Positions 23,001-36,900 of a stretch of 64,000 bases of DNA are shown here, in pieces. The notes beneath the pieces were generated by a model. It ran no database searches, had not been told where the DNA came from, and was given only the letters and a program-made list of their open reading frames with translations. A program made the translations under genes and the position numbers. The first letter of the stretch is position 1; the number at the start of each line of letters is the position of its first letter. Origin of the DNA: Lingula anatina (Eukaryota; Brachiopoda; Lingulata; Lingulida; Lingulidae). The stretch lies in contig NW_019775525.1 in NCBI RefSeq assembly GCF_001039355.2, forward strand, positions 63,502 through 127,501. The letters are read 5' to 3'.

Positions 23001-25630
23001 CCGAGTATTAGCATAAGAATTAATAAATAAAAAAAAATAAATAAATAAATAAAAACAAAATATATCTGTTAACAAAATATAATAGCTAGACTCTGTCCAG
23101 AACATGAACAGTTATCACTGAGTAGAGAATTTATTGATTAACAGCCAAAATATCAAACGTATCTAGCAGGCGTGGTGTCGTCGATGTGAAAGCAACAGGG
23201 CCTATCCCGAATTTAACACAGGATCATCCGAGTTTTTGTCGCAATGTACTTTTCGAAGTTTATGTTAGATTTTAATGATTGAAATGATAAAAAACCACTG
23301 ACACCTGCGATGTCAGGTACGTTGGGGAAGAAAAAAAACATAAAATCCTAAAAAAATATTTTCTAACATAAGTTGAGAACACGGAGCTGGTCCGTTGTCA
23401 ACTGATTTGCAATGACGTCACAAGGCGATCAGATTTCATGAAAGTGTTTGTATTTATCAAATACCTCAGTGGATTGCTTACAGGGTTGCCGCAATGCTAG
23501 ACTGAAGTGGGGAAACAATTTAGAGTACGACCGATGAAAGCTTGGTCAGGAGGTAAGGGGCTGAGATTATACCCACCAGTCCCATAGCAAGGGCAAGTCC
23601 CTGCAGGATACGTTTGCCAAGTGACATGGCTTGGCGGTTCAAGTTGAGCAAGGTTGGCTTGAATGAGACGACCTCGTGTGGCCATTTCTAAAATAAGAAA
23701 CAACTAATATTCAATAGCTCACAAGACATATTCCATGTTAAACAGACATCTACCGAACAATTTTTGCTGTAATTCATATTTTATTTACCATTCTACAACG
23801 CACCAAAATGATAATGACATTGATTTCTTGGAAAGCGGGATTTTTTATTTAAATGCTTGGCGTTTCTTAAATCTAAACGTTGGTAGTTTTCAGCAAGCGG
23901 TTTTATTTTTTAGTGTCTTTCTACAAAATAATAATATTAAATAGTATCAATCCATACCTGCTCCATCCATAGAGCGTAACTGAATGACTCCTTCAAATCG
24001 ACCGGCCCTTCTGGGTTGACGCTGAAAATGAAAAATGAAAAATAATAAAACTATGAGGAGCTACAGCGTTTCTGTCTTTCTCTTCTTTAGTTAATTCAGG
24101 GTACATGTAGACCCATTGCTATGATCTATTGAGTCTGGGACGTAGGAAGCTAATTTCAAGTGGTTGGGCTGGCCATTCAAAAAAAAAAAGCACCGCTGCT
24201 TCTCGGGTTGAAGATTCATTTACGAAGTAAATAAAAGTGGGTTTGTTTGTTTGCCACGGGAAGCTCCCAAATACCCCAAAAGCCTACTCTAGGTGAGTAT
24301 AAGTTATAGACGATAGCTGATGGTCATAACACAAAATTGTTACCAAATTTCATAAAATACTATAACATTGCATGAATATTTAAACTCACCTCTCTACACC
24401 CTGCCCCACCCAGCCATTGTAATTGTCGTCATGGGGGTCGTCTGGTCGCCGGTATTTCTGTTTCACTTCCGCCGGAAGCTCAAAGAACTGTCTGCTGCAG
24501 GTAAAGGATTCCCTTACCTACAACCACAACCAAAGTAGAGATAGGTTATTATTGGGAAAATCAATTTTCTGGCGGTAGGGAGGCTTTGCAGCGATCGTCA
24601 TCAAAACAAACGGCAGCCATGCTGGAGGGAGACCGGAATCGTCTGCTGCGCATGACTAAACCATGTCTACAAATCAAAGATTCTTTTAACCGAGCAAAAC
24701 GATGAATTACTGCAGGGTATTTGATCGAGAGAAGATAACTAACTTTACTCTTTTAACCGAGCAAAACGATGAATTACTGCAGGTTATTTGATCGAGAGAA
24801 GATAACTAACTTTACAAGCGTTCACAGACTGCCTGCAGTGATAACAATCCAAGGAGAAAGGACCAAAACCATTAACGGTGGAGAGAAGCGGCTTTGAATT
24901 AAGACTCATCAGGTAAAAGGTAAAATGAATTTATTTTGTTTCTCCTTAAATCAATCCTTTATGAAAAAAATGTTGTTTCCATGAAAGGTTGAACTTATGA
25001 TTACACATTAAACTCTCTCAAACTATAACTATTTTATGTTCCAATGAACAAAATAAATAAATAAATAAATTAATTAATAAATAAAATGAAGTACAAGATA
25101 ACTGAAATAGCTTCTGACAACTACACGATGTTGGGAAAAGTCACATTTGGCAGGATTTCACGTCTTTAGACTGTCTTGAGTTCATATGCGTCAATCCCGT
25201 TGATCAGCTGAAGCTTTCACTTGTATATATATCCTTTTCACTTTGGTGTACTCGATTGCGACAATGTGAAGACCTATGAATTTTATTTTAATTTATTTGC
25301 ATCACCTATTAACGCTACTACCCCGTCGTTCTTCCAACATGGTCACGGGACTAGGGTTACGGAGCAAATATGACTTCATTGAAATGGGTCAATTCCGTCA
25401 TATCCAGAATTCTTTATTAAAATTGTCAAGTTTAACTATTTTACGTTAATTCGAAATTCTCTCACCAGTCGTTCTTCTATTCCGCAGTTCTTCAGCAGGA
25501 GGAAGGGGGCAGTGGCCAGAGCCTGGTAAACCTCCTGACCCAGCTCTAGTAAGACGCTGTCTGGGACCTTGTCTGCGTCCACAGCCAGAGAATAGCGAGA
25601 GAAGTCTATTACCGGTATTTCCGCCGCCAT
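16291..25630 (-). CDS. Isopenicillin-N-synthase-like 2-oxoglutarate/Fe(II) oxygenase (complete, 8 exons)
   Basis: Minus-strand exons: 25630-25466, 24517-24390, 24021-23958, 23687-23577, 22842-22743, 22494-22406, 17177-17067 and 16458-16291. All have GT-AG borders and matching phases. They add up to 936 nt, 311 residues plus stop, the normal size for this family. The N-terminus has the DIOX_N block (IPVIDFSRYSL). Exon 2 has RQFFELPAEVKQKYRRPDD and an NGWVGQG motif. Exon 5 gives ATRCNYYPEI. Exon 6 has the iron ligands H201 and D203 in GEHADYVTLTLLFQDDQGGLE, and exon 7 DGTWCPVLPVPGTVGVFVD. Exon 8 supplies the distal iron ligand H258 (VHRV) and the 2-oxoglutarate-binding pair R270/S272 (ARQS). 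All catalytic positions are present, so it should be an active cytosolic oxygenase. The substrate is unknown. A paralogue begins at 459. Confidence 0.92.
17011..17056. repeat. (GA)n microsatellite
   Basis: A GA dinucleotide run with one interruption, in the last intron of the oxygenase, about ten bases from the exon 7 donor. Confidence 0.95.
17395..17525 (-). repeat. Dispersed repeat family, inverted copy
   Basis: Read on the minus strand, it contains TGGTGACATTTGGTGCTGGC and TTTATGGACATTTCTTTACC, matching the copies at 11810-11950 and 21740-21860. It lies in intron 7 of the oxygenase. Confidence 0.6.
18205..18460 (+). repeat. Dispersed element with two CArG boxes and a TATA-like sequence
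   Basis: The stretch from AACTTCAGCGCGAGGCGGG to CTGACACTCAGGGTA recurs in inverse orientation at 44938-45186 with a few percent difference. It contains two perfect CC(A/T)6GG CArG boxes (CCAAATATGG at 18278-18287 and 18320-18329), GC-rich sequence before them, and TATATTTAAG at 18417-18426 about 90 bp after the second box. This is the layout of an SRF-regulated promoter of the muscle/cytoskeletal actin type, here found as a mobile or duplicated sequence inside an oxygenase intron. No coding region is attached. I cannot assign it to a named family. Confidence 0.65.
18920..19120 (+). repeat. Dispersed repeat family, diverged copy
   Basis: Aligns with 11605-11790 around GAGCACCCGT, CAATATCACACAAAAC and TGTAACCCTTGT. 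It lies in oxygenase intron 6 (between exons 6 and 7). Confidence 0.5.
21162..21223. repeat. Perfect 30-bp inverted repeat with a 2-nt loop
   Basis: The left arm (21162-21191, AATTAGTAAGCTTGCCAACT...) and right arm (21194-21223) are exact reverse complements, separated by TT. It is located in the 5.2-kb intron of the oxygenase. Such near-perfect palindromes typically come from template switching. No function is indicated. Confidence 0.95.
21690..21960 (+). repeat. Dispersed repeat family, copy
   Basis: Shares GGTCACATTTGGTGCTGTCA, TGAATAAATGGTATAAAATA and ATGGAATCTGGAATAAAAA with 11830-12025. It lies in an oxygenase intron. Confidence 0.6.
24684..24815. repeat. Tandem duplication of a 67-bp unit
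   Basis: TTTTAACCGAGCAAAACGAT starts at 24684 and again at 24751. The two units differ by about one base (CAGGGTATT versus CAGGTTATT). It lies in intron 1 of the oxygenase. Confidence 0.95.
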
Positions 25631-27936
25631 CTCGTATACAGAGTGTGGTCGTCGTTCACTATATAGACAGATGAACTCAATCCTTTCATTCACGGAAGCA
25701 GGAAATCACTTATTTAATAAATGAAAAAGATAATTAAATTAATGCTTAATGAAATGAAATAAAATGCAGTGAATGAACAAATGAATTAAAAGATGACTGA
25801 ATAAAGAAACTAACTTAAGAATACAGGTACTAGTAACCGAAATAGAATAAGTGAGAGGGCGCAGACTTGATTTAGGAGAAAGGGCAACGCAGGTCAGGAA
25901 ATGGTGGAAACGGCACAGACCACAGACCACAGACAACACAGACCTGTTGCTAATAATTTATATACAAGAATTTGTACAGAGAGGGATTGTGCTTATAAGT
26001 AAATCATTCTTGAACCTTTTCTAGAACTTGATGTATTCAGTATGAAGTATCGTAATATGATACACCTAATGTACCAATTTATTATTCAGGTTGCTAAGCT
26101 TCGTGACATTAAGCATCATGTGGGCATACTGGTTTTAAGTCAACGCCCACCACTTAATAGCAATATCATATAGCGCAACTACGAAAAAAGGTTCATCTTT
26201 GCATTGTTGCTGTATACTAGGTCTTTCTATAATACAAACATATGTGAAGAAGTTGTTTATTGAAATAATAAAACAGCATATTTAGCTGGACCCTGGACTC
26301 ATTTTAATTCAAAATATATTACCATCATCAACAACAAAAAGACAATAATATTCAAAACAAAATAAAATAATGTTGCACAGATGTAACAGATAAGGAGAGA
26401 AATTTGGATTTGTCAAAAAAAAAAAAAAATTAAAATATAAACGTTAATAATTTCCTGAACCGCCGTGCCCGATAAAAATGTAACATATACCAGACACGCA
26501 GAGAGGTCATTACAGTGGCGATCGCAAGAAGTTGATTTGCATACGCCCCTCCCCCCTCTCTCTCTCTGATCTTTCAATGGGTTATTTGATGTCATAGGAA
26601 ATGGCAATAGACAGACACAAGAAGCGACCCCAGACACTGTGATGATGTGCGGAATTAACATGATAACGTACACTATCGTGCATGTGGTTTTGGTGAGAAG
26701 TTTTGATAGAATTTCAAGGTATCGGCTTCAGTGACTAAGCAAAAGAAACAGAAATGTAATTTATAAATAATAAAGAAGGCTTAATTGGCTCACCCTCAAC
26801 ACCCTCAAACCATCCTGGTGAACACGTGGCTTTGTTTTCTAGTAGTCCATTAAGCAATAATCAAAAAGCAAACTTCAACCTTAGAAAGCCAGTGCATGGT
26901 ACGTACAGTTTTCATCTAAAATCTCAAAAATAGGGAACATAGGACATTATAGAAACTTGAAGCCCTGCTGTTGTAGAACGGCATTTTATTATTTTCTCTG
27001 AAACTCTCATATATAACTTCTTGGTCACCATTTCCCAAACATTCGCTTACATTGATGTCACAAGTGATATACCACGCCTCAGCCATGATTATCACATTTT
27101 ACAAGTCTCGGTTGTTTTGTTCGCCTATTCGCGTTTACACCAAACTTCGAGTTCTCGGAAAGGCGCTGGGGTAAAACATTCCTCAAACGCTGGGCAACCA
27201 GACACTGGCTCATTGCGAGCAACTTGAGTGACATGTTTTACCTATGTCACCCAGTGGAGAGGGACTGTCTTGAGATTTGTGAGACGCTGTAACGCCACAG
27301 TGACGCCCCCTGGCGATGGTCACAGAGTTGTGGTCGGTTCCATACAAATATAGCCCTTTCGATAAAGCGTGATGGAGACCAAGAGAGATGGCTTTGGAGA
27401 CTGTTTCTTGGATGCCACCTGGTAACCCCAGTGTAAGTCCAGGCGGCTAATGGAGATCGATAATTGGCCAAAATCGTTCTCTGAGCGGTGGCAAGTCCGG
27501 TGTAAACGGCATTAAAATGCACGTCCGGCACCAACAGCATCGACCGCGCCAAAGGTAAACTTTTTCTGAACAAGACAGACGGTGAAGTAAATCACTTAGG
27601 TATTTACCATAGTGAGATATCTAATGGAAGGTATCGACTTTAATTTGGTTAATAATTTGTTGATCGATTTACGCAAAGTGACGCATTATATAACCTTCCA
27701 AATGATTATACACTTAATATCTTTCGTTAAAAACAATCCAAAGTCTGAATGATATTGTCTTTTGACTCATCATAAAATGATAGGCCACGAGTGTTTGATC
27801 TAGCTTCGAGGGAAAGGAATAGGGTTGCGTACAATAAACCTCCACTGACAATATAACCGCGGCGCAGAAGCTTGAAGCTTTGCATGTTGATTTTCCCTTG
27901 AGACTTTAAACGACGGTGAGATAGACGTTCCCAAGA
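25631..27936. other. Interval between divergent oxygenase and Cys-loop receptor genes
   Basis: The oxygenase reads left and the channel gene reads right, so both promoters should lie here. I see no convincing TATA box. From 26394 onwards the sequence is repeated at 29913 because of the haplotig. Shared open frames (for example 26413-26673 and 29932-30192) are conserved only by that duplication and have no family motif. Confidence 0.5.
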
Positions 27937-30900
27937 ATGAGATTGCTAAGAATCCTCACAGCGATTTATCTACTCTCAGGTAATATTCATATACTCACAT
28001 AACATTCAGTTTAGGTAACTGTTATATTTTAACAATTTTCTCCAAATTTTACAGATATTTAAATGAAACTTTAAATCTTGACGGTTATTTTATATATGCT
28101 TATTTACGGATGTCAACATGTTCTCTGCTGGCGTTGCCGAAATATGGATTCCTTTTTGGCAAAAATATTCTGTAAGCGTATAGGTATTAAAATGACAGTT
28201 TAACTTTTGACTGTTATTTTATATGTGCGGTGCAACAGTAACACCATTTGAGAACATGCGATATTGACATTTAATATGTACTTTGTTTTGTGAATAATTT
28301 TTGAACTGCAGGAATTTTATGCTTATTTCTGGGTGTCAACATCTTCTGTTGCTGGCGTTGCCGAAATATGGATTCCTTTTTTTGCAAAAAATATTCTTTA
28401 ATATGGTCATACTAAGACTAGCCTAAAAAGAATATCACTATATGTATGTAATGACGTCACAGTAGTAAAGTGACACGGACAATGCCTGTAGTCTTTTGAC
28501 CACTACTGACCAGAACTGATATACAGTACCCTACGTGATGAACTTTAACAACGTTGATGATAATTCCATGTTCGCAGACTGGCGATGCGCTGGATGAAGT
28601 ATATCTATGTACGACTCAGAACTATTGATTGTTATGGCAGATATATACATGTACAGCCAAACTTGACCTCTCTGTGAGAAAGTAGAAAGTTTCCATTTGA
28701 TCCGACCTCTTCTAACGAAGCTTCTCTGGCTCCGTGGTAACTCCTGCACCTTGGACACTTAACACCTTAACACTTATATGAGTGTTCGAACCCTTGCTTG
28801 AAATGATTTCTAAAAATCGCGGTTGATTACTATAAGAGGAAACTCGTACGTTCGTTGGTTGTGCGGGTCAGTCACGGCGCAGTCGCTAGCGTGCTTGGTG
28901 GCAAAAAATACCAACCCATCGGCAAACCATGGTAACGGCAAGTCACGAGTTCAAATCGCAGATGACACATGTCAGTTTATCACAACAAAAAACTGGTCCC
29001 GCAATCGAAAACGAATGCAGGCTCTCGTGTGCCTGAGCATATTACACTTTGCATAGAAATCCAGTATAGTTTAGAATAAGTGATCGATTTTGACCACAAA
29101 ATCGTTATCATAACAATAAGTACATTTGTTATTTCTGTCAGCTACGCAGGGTCACCCAGACATGAGTGACCTGGTAAAATATGTCATGAACAAGACAGAC
29201 CACTTCTCTATGCCACTTCCAGCGGATGGAGGACCTCTAGCGATTAGCATTGAAATTACAGTCAGCTCAATATTTTACTTGGTGAGTGTAGGTTTGTTGT
29301 TACTTCGAACATCTTAACACAAATATCGTATCTACCTGGTTTTAATGTTCATGCAGACAATTTCTCGCGCTGTTTCATGTGACACGTAACACATGTTGTG
29401 GTGCGAGAATTACATACGCGTATGTGCATGTACTAATAAAGTAAACGGTAATTACTGACCCCGTTTTACATCGGTGCATGTATAACAGACTAATCTTGAA
29501 AAAAAAATTTACACTTATCTTGTATTAATCTAATCTAATTTTGGATATTTGTCAAAGCACCTGGCACACATTAATAGTCAATCAAAATGAACATATGAAC
29601 ACGAATTTAATAAACATATCCTAATAATTGGATATAGTTTTTTTCTTTTTCTTATTTTAATTTTCAATTAAGGACGAAGTTCATGAGACCCTTGCATCTA
29701 GAATGTTTTTTCTTCTGGTGAGTGATCTCTAACATACAGTAATTATATCAAGTAAAGGTGAGCTCAGATCAAGATTAGCTAAAGTAATTTTATTACCAAT
29801 ATAAAAAGCATTAAATTAACTTGACTGCAGATAAAACAGGGCTTAAAGACGGTAGTGTTGAAATACATGACGATTACTATGATTCAATTAACAGTGAAAG
29901 ATTTGATAGTNTGGAGAGAAATTTGGATTTGTCAAAAAAAAAAAAAAATTAAAATATAAACGTTAATAATTTCCTGAACCGCCGTGCCCGATAAAAATGT
30001 AACATATACCAGACACGCAGAGAGGTCATTACAGTGGCGATCGCAAGAAGTTGATTTGCATACGCCCCTCCCCCCTCTCTCTCTCTGATCTTTCAATGGG
30101 TTATTTGATGTCATAGGAAATGGCAATAGACAGACACAAGAAGCGACCCCAGACACTGTGATGATGTGCGGAATTAACATGATAACGTACACTATCGTGC
30201 ATGTGGTTTTGGTGAGAAGTTTTGATAGAATTACAAGGTATCGGCTTCAGTGACTAAGCAAAAGAAACAGAAATGTAATTTATAAATAATAAAGAAGGCT
30301 TAATTGGCTCACCCTCAACACCCTCAAACCATCCTGGTGAACACGTGGCTTTGTTTTCTAGTAGTCCATTAAGCAATAATCAAAAAGCAAACTTCAACCT
30401 TAGAAAGCCAGTGCATGGTACGTACAGTTTTCATCTAAAATCTCAAAAATAGGGAACATAGGACATTATAGAAACTTGAAGCCCTGCTGTTGTAGAACGG
30501 CATTTTATTATTTTCTCTGAAACTCTCATATATAACTTCTTGGTCACCATTTCCCAAACATTCGCTTACATTGATGTCACAAGTGATATACCACGCCTCA
30601 GCCATGATAATCACATTTTACAAGTCTCGGTTGTTTTGTTCGCCTATTCGCGTTTACACCAAACTTCGAGTTCTCGGAAACGCGCTGGGGTAAAACATTC
30701 CTCAAACGCTGGGCAACCAGACACTGGCTCATTGCGAGCAACTTGAGTGACATGTTTTACCTATGTCACCCAGTGGAGAGGGACTGTCTTGAGATTTGTG
30801 AGACGCTGTAACGCCACAGTGACGCCCCCTGGCGATGGTCACAGAGTTGTGGTCGGTTCCATACAAATATAACCCTTTTGATGAAGCGTGATGGAGACCA

Positions 30901-33900
30901 AGAGAGATGGCTTTGGAGACTGTTTCTTGGATGCCACCTGGTAACCCCAGTGTAAGTCCAGGCGGCTAATGGAGATCGATAATTGGCCAAAATCGTTCTC
31001 TGAGCGGTGGCAAGTCCGGTGTAAACGGCATTAAAATGCACGTCCGGCACCAACAGTATCGACCACGCCAAAGGTAAACTTTTTCTGAACAAGACAGACG
31101 GTGAAGTGAATCACTTAGGTATTTACCATAGTGAGATATCTAATGGAAGGTATCGACTTTAATTTGTTTAATAATTTGTTGATCGATTTACGCAAAGTGA
31201 CACATTATATAACCTTCCAAATGATTATACATTTAATATCTTTCGTTAAAAACAATCCAAAGTCTAAATGATATTGTCTTTTGACTCATCATAAAATGAT
31301 AGGCCACGAGTGTTTGATCTAGCTTCGAGGGAAAGAAATAGGGTTGCGTACAATAAACCTCCACTAACAATATAACCGCAGCGCAGAAGCTTGAAGCTTT
31401 GCATGTTGATTTTCCCCTGAGACTTTAAATGACGGTGAGATAGACGTTCCCAAGAATGAGATTGCTAAGAATCCTCACAGCGATTTATCTACTCTCAGGT
31501 AATATTCATATACTCACATAACATTCAGTTTAGGTAACTGTTATATTTTAACAATTTTCTCCAAATTGTACAGATATTTAAATGAAACTTTAAATCTTGA
31601 CGGTTATTTTATATATGCTTATTTCCGGATGTCAACATGTTCTCTGCTGGCGTTGCCGAAATATGGATTCCTTTTTGGCAAAAATATTCTGTAAGCGTAT
31701 AGGTATTAAAATGACAGTTTAAATTTTGACTGTTTATATGTTTATATGTGCGGTGCAACAGTAACACCATTTAAGAACATGCGATATTGACATTTAATAT
31801 GTACTTTGTTTTGTGAATAATTTTTGAACTGCAGGAATTTTATGCTTATTTCTGGGTGTCAACATCTTCTGTTGCTGGCGTTGCCGAAATATGGATTCCT
31901 TTTTTTGCAAAAATGTTCTTTAATATGGTCATACTAAGACTAGCCTAAAAAGAAAATCACTAGATGTATGTCATGACGTCACAGTAGTAAAGTGACACTG
32001 ACAATGCCTGTAGTCTTTTGACCACTACTGACCAGAACTGATATACAGTACCCTACGTGATGAACTTTAACAACGTTGATGATAATTCCATGTTCGCAGA
32101 CTGGCGATGCGCTGGATGAAGTATATCTATGTACGACTCAGAACTATTGATTGTTATGGCAGATATATACATGTACAGCCAAACTTGACCTCTCTATGAG
32201 AAAGTAGAAAGTTTCCATTTGATCCGACCTCTTCTAACGAACCTTCTCTGGCTCCGTGGTTACTCCTGCACCTTGGACACAGCTTAACACTTATATGAGT
32301 GTTCAAACCCTTGCTTGAAATGATTTCTAAAAATCGCGGTTGATTACTATAAGAGGAAACTCGTACGTTCGTTGGTTGTGCGGGTCAGTCACGGCGCAGT
32401 CGCTAGCGTGCTTGGTGGCAAAAAATACCAACCCATCGGCAAACCATGGTAACGGCAAGTCACGAGTTCAAATCTCAGATGACACATGTCAGTTTATCAC
32501 AACAAAAAACTGGTCCCGCAATCGAAAACGAATGCAGTCTCTCGTTTTCCTGAGCATATTACATTTTGCATAGAAATCCGGTATAGTTTAGAATAAGTGA
32601 TCGATTTTGACCACAAAATCGTTATCATAACAATAAGTACATTTGTTATTTCTGTCAGCTACGCAGGGTCACCCAGACATGAGTGACCTGGTAAAATATG
32701 TCATGAACAAGACAGACCATTTCTCTATGCCACTTCCAGCGGATGGAGGACCTCTAGCGATTAGCATTGAAATTACAGTCAGCTCAATATTTTACTTGGT
32801 GAGTGTAGGTTTGTTGTTACTTCGAACATCTTAACACAAATATCGTATCTACCTGGTTTTAATGTTCATGCAGACACTTTCTCGCGCTGTTTCATGTGAC
32901 ACGTAACACATGTTGTGGTGCGAGAATTACATACGTGTATGTGCATGTACTAATAAAGTAAACGGTAATTACTGACCCCGTTTTACATCGGTGCATGTAT
33001 AACAGACTAATCTTGAAAAAAAAATATTGCACTTATCTTGTATTAATCTAATCTGCTTTTGGATATTTGTCAAAGCACCTGGCACACATTAATAGTCAAT
33101 CAAAATGAACATATGAACACGAATATAATAAACATATCCTAATAATTGGATATATTTTTTTCTTTTTCTTATTTTAATTTTCAATTAAGGACGAAGTTCA
33201 TGAGACCCTTGCATCTAGAATGTTTTTTCTTCTGGTGAGTGATCTCTAACATACAGTAATTATATCAAGTAAAGGTGAGCTCAGATCAAGATTAGCTAAA
33301 GTAATTTTATTACCAATATAAAAAGCATTAAATTAACTTGACTGCAGATAAAACAGGGCTTAAAGACGGTAGTGTTGAAATACATGACGATTACTATGAT
33401 TCAATTGACAGTGAAAGATTTGATGGTCTTGTTTGCTTAATTTCATCTGACAGTCGGTTTACTCTGGGCAAAGTGTACACTCAAAGTGGAATATAGGTCT
33501 GGAAAGTATCATTTTGTGAAATTACTAACAATAATTAATAACCATGCTTGCCCAAGGGGTTCAAACACAAACAGTTTTTTTAAATTAAAATTGTTATTTT
33601 GAAACTTGATAATAATAACCTATCCGTCTAGTGAAACAGTATCACAAATTCAAACATGAAGATAAAGCAAAATGTAAAATCGCCAACCATTGTTGATCTG
33701 TGAAATTAAGAATAAAATACCAGTGCACTAATATAAAAATACTAATAGGTGATTAAAGGTGTCACTTGAAAAAAATTAAATGTTGACTTCAAAATGTGTT
33801 AACAAACACACACACACGAATGCGCACGCACACACACGTGTTAATAGTACTATAACTAGTCTGCATGTAATCTCCTGCAGCAATGGACGGACTATAGACT

Positions 33901-36900
33901 CACGTGGAACCCGGCGGAGTTCGGCAATATTACAATGATAGCCTTACCCTTACACATGGTCTGGAAGCCGGACATACTTATCTGGAACAGGTAAGTGCTG
34001 CACCCATTACCTTCGCACTGTCAATTTCATATAGGTATTCAAAAAATGCTGAATATTCTGTTATTTTAAGGCATAATAAAAACACAAATGTCAACATTTG
34101 GGAATCAGTGGGGGATAAGGAAAGCAATGTGGAGAATAACAAGTTAATAGTAGATATAGAGTGTTTTTTCGTTGTAAAAAGAAGTACTTTGCAAGATCCT
34201 CAGGCTCGTTTTACATATTTTAATTGTGACGAGACTATTTCATAAGCATGTATTTAGAATTTTAATATGCGAGTGCCATTTCAGTGTTTAATGCCGCACT
34301 TTTTTCTTGTGCAGCGCAGACGACAACCCGTTGCTCTACAGTGCCTCGTCTGGGGAAGCCGCCACGTGCAGACTATCATCCAGGGGCGCCGTCTTATGGA
34401 TGCCGTATCGCCGCGTGTCCACTACATGCGGAGTAGATGTTTACACCTATCCATTCGATTCACAGTCATGTACACTTTATTTCTTCTCTCCTACACTGCC
34501 AGACGCGTACATGTATTGGAAACCAAAGTCACCAGTAGATAACACTAAAGACAGCTTGCTTCCCTCTTCAGAATGGGACGTCACTAGTCTAAATCACTCC
34601 ACCATTAACTATTATGATAACGAAAGTGAAACCACAACCACTGTCCTTGCACTTAACATAAACATTCGTCGAAACTTTTCCTTCTTTTCTGTTGCAATCT
34701 TGCTACCTTCGGCTCTCCTTACATTCCTTACTCTGGCCATGTTTTGGATCCCACCTAGCTTCACGGATAAAATGTCTATGGGTATGTAGACTGTGTGTGT
34801 TATATATTTCTACCAATGAATACATAGCTATTAATGTCTCAAATCAGTCTTTACCTCATTTTAGTGATCATAGAAAAATTATTTAACACTTTCAACTTAG
34901 AATAGTACTACAAAACGTGTTCATTCCACATTATTCGCATGTACTTGTATGACATGCGATTCACACAATTACTTGTTTGGTTCTAGGAATGGCCATATGG
35001 ANTCTTGTTTGCTTAATTTCATCTGACAGTCGGTTTACTCTGGGCAAAGTGTACACTCAAAGTGGAATATAGGTCTGGAAAGTATCATTTTGTGAAATTA
35101 CTAACAATAATTAATAACCATGCTTGCCCAAGGGGTTCAAACACAAACAGTTTTTTTAAATTAAAATTGTTATTTTGAAACTTGATAATAATAACCTATC
35201 CGTCTAGTGAAACAGTATCACAAATTCAAACATGAAGATAAAGCAAAATGTAAAATCGCCAACCATTGTTGATCTGTGAAATTAAGAATAAAATACCAGT
35301 GCACTAATATAAAAATACTAATAGGTGATTAAAGGTGTCACTTGAAAAAAATTAAATGTTGACTTCAAAATGTGTTAACAAACACACACACACGAATGCG
35401 CACGCACACACACGTGTTAATAGTACTATAACTAGTCTGCATGTAATCTCCTGCAGCAATGGACGGACTATAGACTCACGTGGAACCCGGCGGAGTTCGG
35501 CAATATTACAATGATAGCCTTACCCTTACACATGGTCTGGAAGCCGGACATACTTATCTGGAACAGGTAAGTGCTGCACCCATTACCTTCGCACTGTCAA
35601 TTTCATATAGGTATTCAAAAAATGCTGAATATTCTGTTATTTTAAGGCATAATAAAAACACAAATGTCAACATTTGGGAATCAGTGGGGGATAAGGAAAG
35701 CAATGTGGAGAATAACAAGTTAATAGTAGATATAGAGTGTTTTTTCGTTGTAAAAAGAAGTACTTTGCAAGATCCTCAGGCTCGTTTTACATATTTTAAT
35801 TGTGACGAGACTATTTCATAAGCATGTATTTAGAATTTTAATATGCGAGTGCCATTTCAGTGTTTAATGCCGCACTTTTTTCTTGTGCAGCGCAGACGAC
35901 AACCCGTTGCTCTACAGTGCCTCGTCTGGGGAAGCCGCCACGTGCAGACTATCATCCAGGGGCGCCGTCTTATGGATGCCGTATCGCCGCGTGTCCACTA
36001 CATGCGGAGTAGATGTTTACACCTATCCATTCGATTCACAGTCATGTACACTTTATTTCTTCTCTCCTACACTGCCAGACGCGTACATGTATTGGAAACC
36101 AAAGTCACCAGTAGATAACACTAAAGACAGCTTGCTTCCCTCTTCAGAATGGGACGTCACTAGTCTAAATCACTCCACCATTAACTATTATGATAACGAA
36201 AGTGAAACCACAACCACTGTCCTTGCACTTAACATAAACATTCGTCGAAACTTTTCCTTCTTTTCTGTTGCAATCTTGCTACCTTCGGCTCTCCTTACAT
36301 TCCTTACTCTGGCCATGTTTTGGATCCCACCTAGCTTCACGGATAAAATGTCTATGGGTATGTAGACTGTGTGTGTTATATATTTCTACCAATGAATACA
36401 TAGCTATTAATGTCTCAAATCAGTCTTTACCTCATTTTAGTGATCATAGAAAAATTATTTAACACTTTCAACTTAGAATAGTACTACAAAACGTGTTCAT
36501 TCCACATTATTCGCATGTACTTGTATGACATGCGATTCACCCAATTACTTGTTTGGTTCTAGGAATGGCCATATGGACGTGTCTCTGTGTGAGCCTACTG
36601 GTTTTGGTCGGAATCCTGCCGGGGGGAGGTGGAAGAATTCCTTTAGTTGGTGAGCTTACATAGTAAACATTATCTACATGAGTAACTGTATAGCAGTCCC
36701 CATGGTAAAATGTTGTAAACCCACATTTATCAAAGTATTGCTGTCATTTATTAGGCACAATTCCGACAATTTGGTTTAATCAGGTAACTGCATGTGTAAA
36801 ATAACTAATCTAAATAAACGTGAGATTACAGTTAATGTAGAAGTAGGAATAAAACATAGTAAGCTCATGCAAAATCTTTGAAATTTCACTATTTGACTCG

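Noticed and set aside
26413-27573. Open frames of 86, 68 and 108 residues repeated at 29932-31092
   Set aside because: Identity reflects the haplotig duplication, not coding constraint; no motif, and they lie upstream of the channel start.
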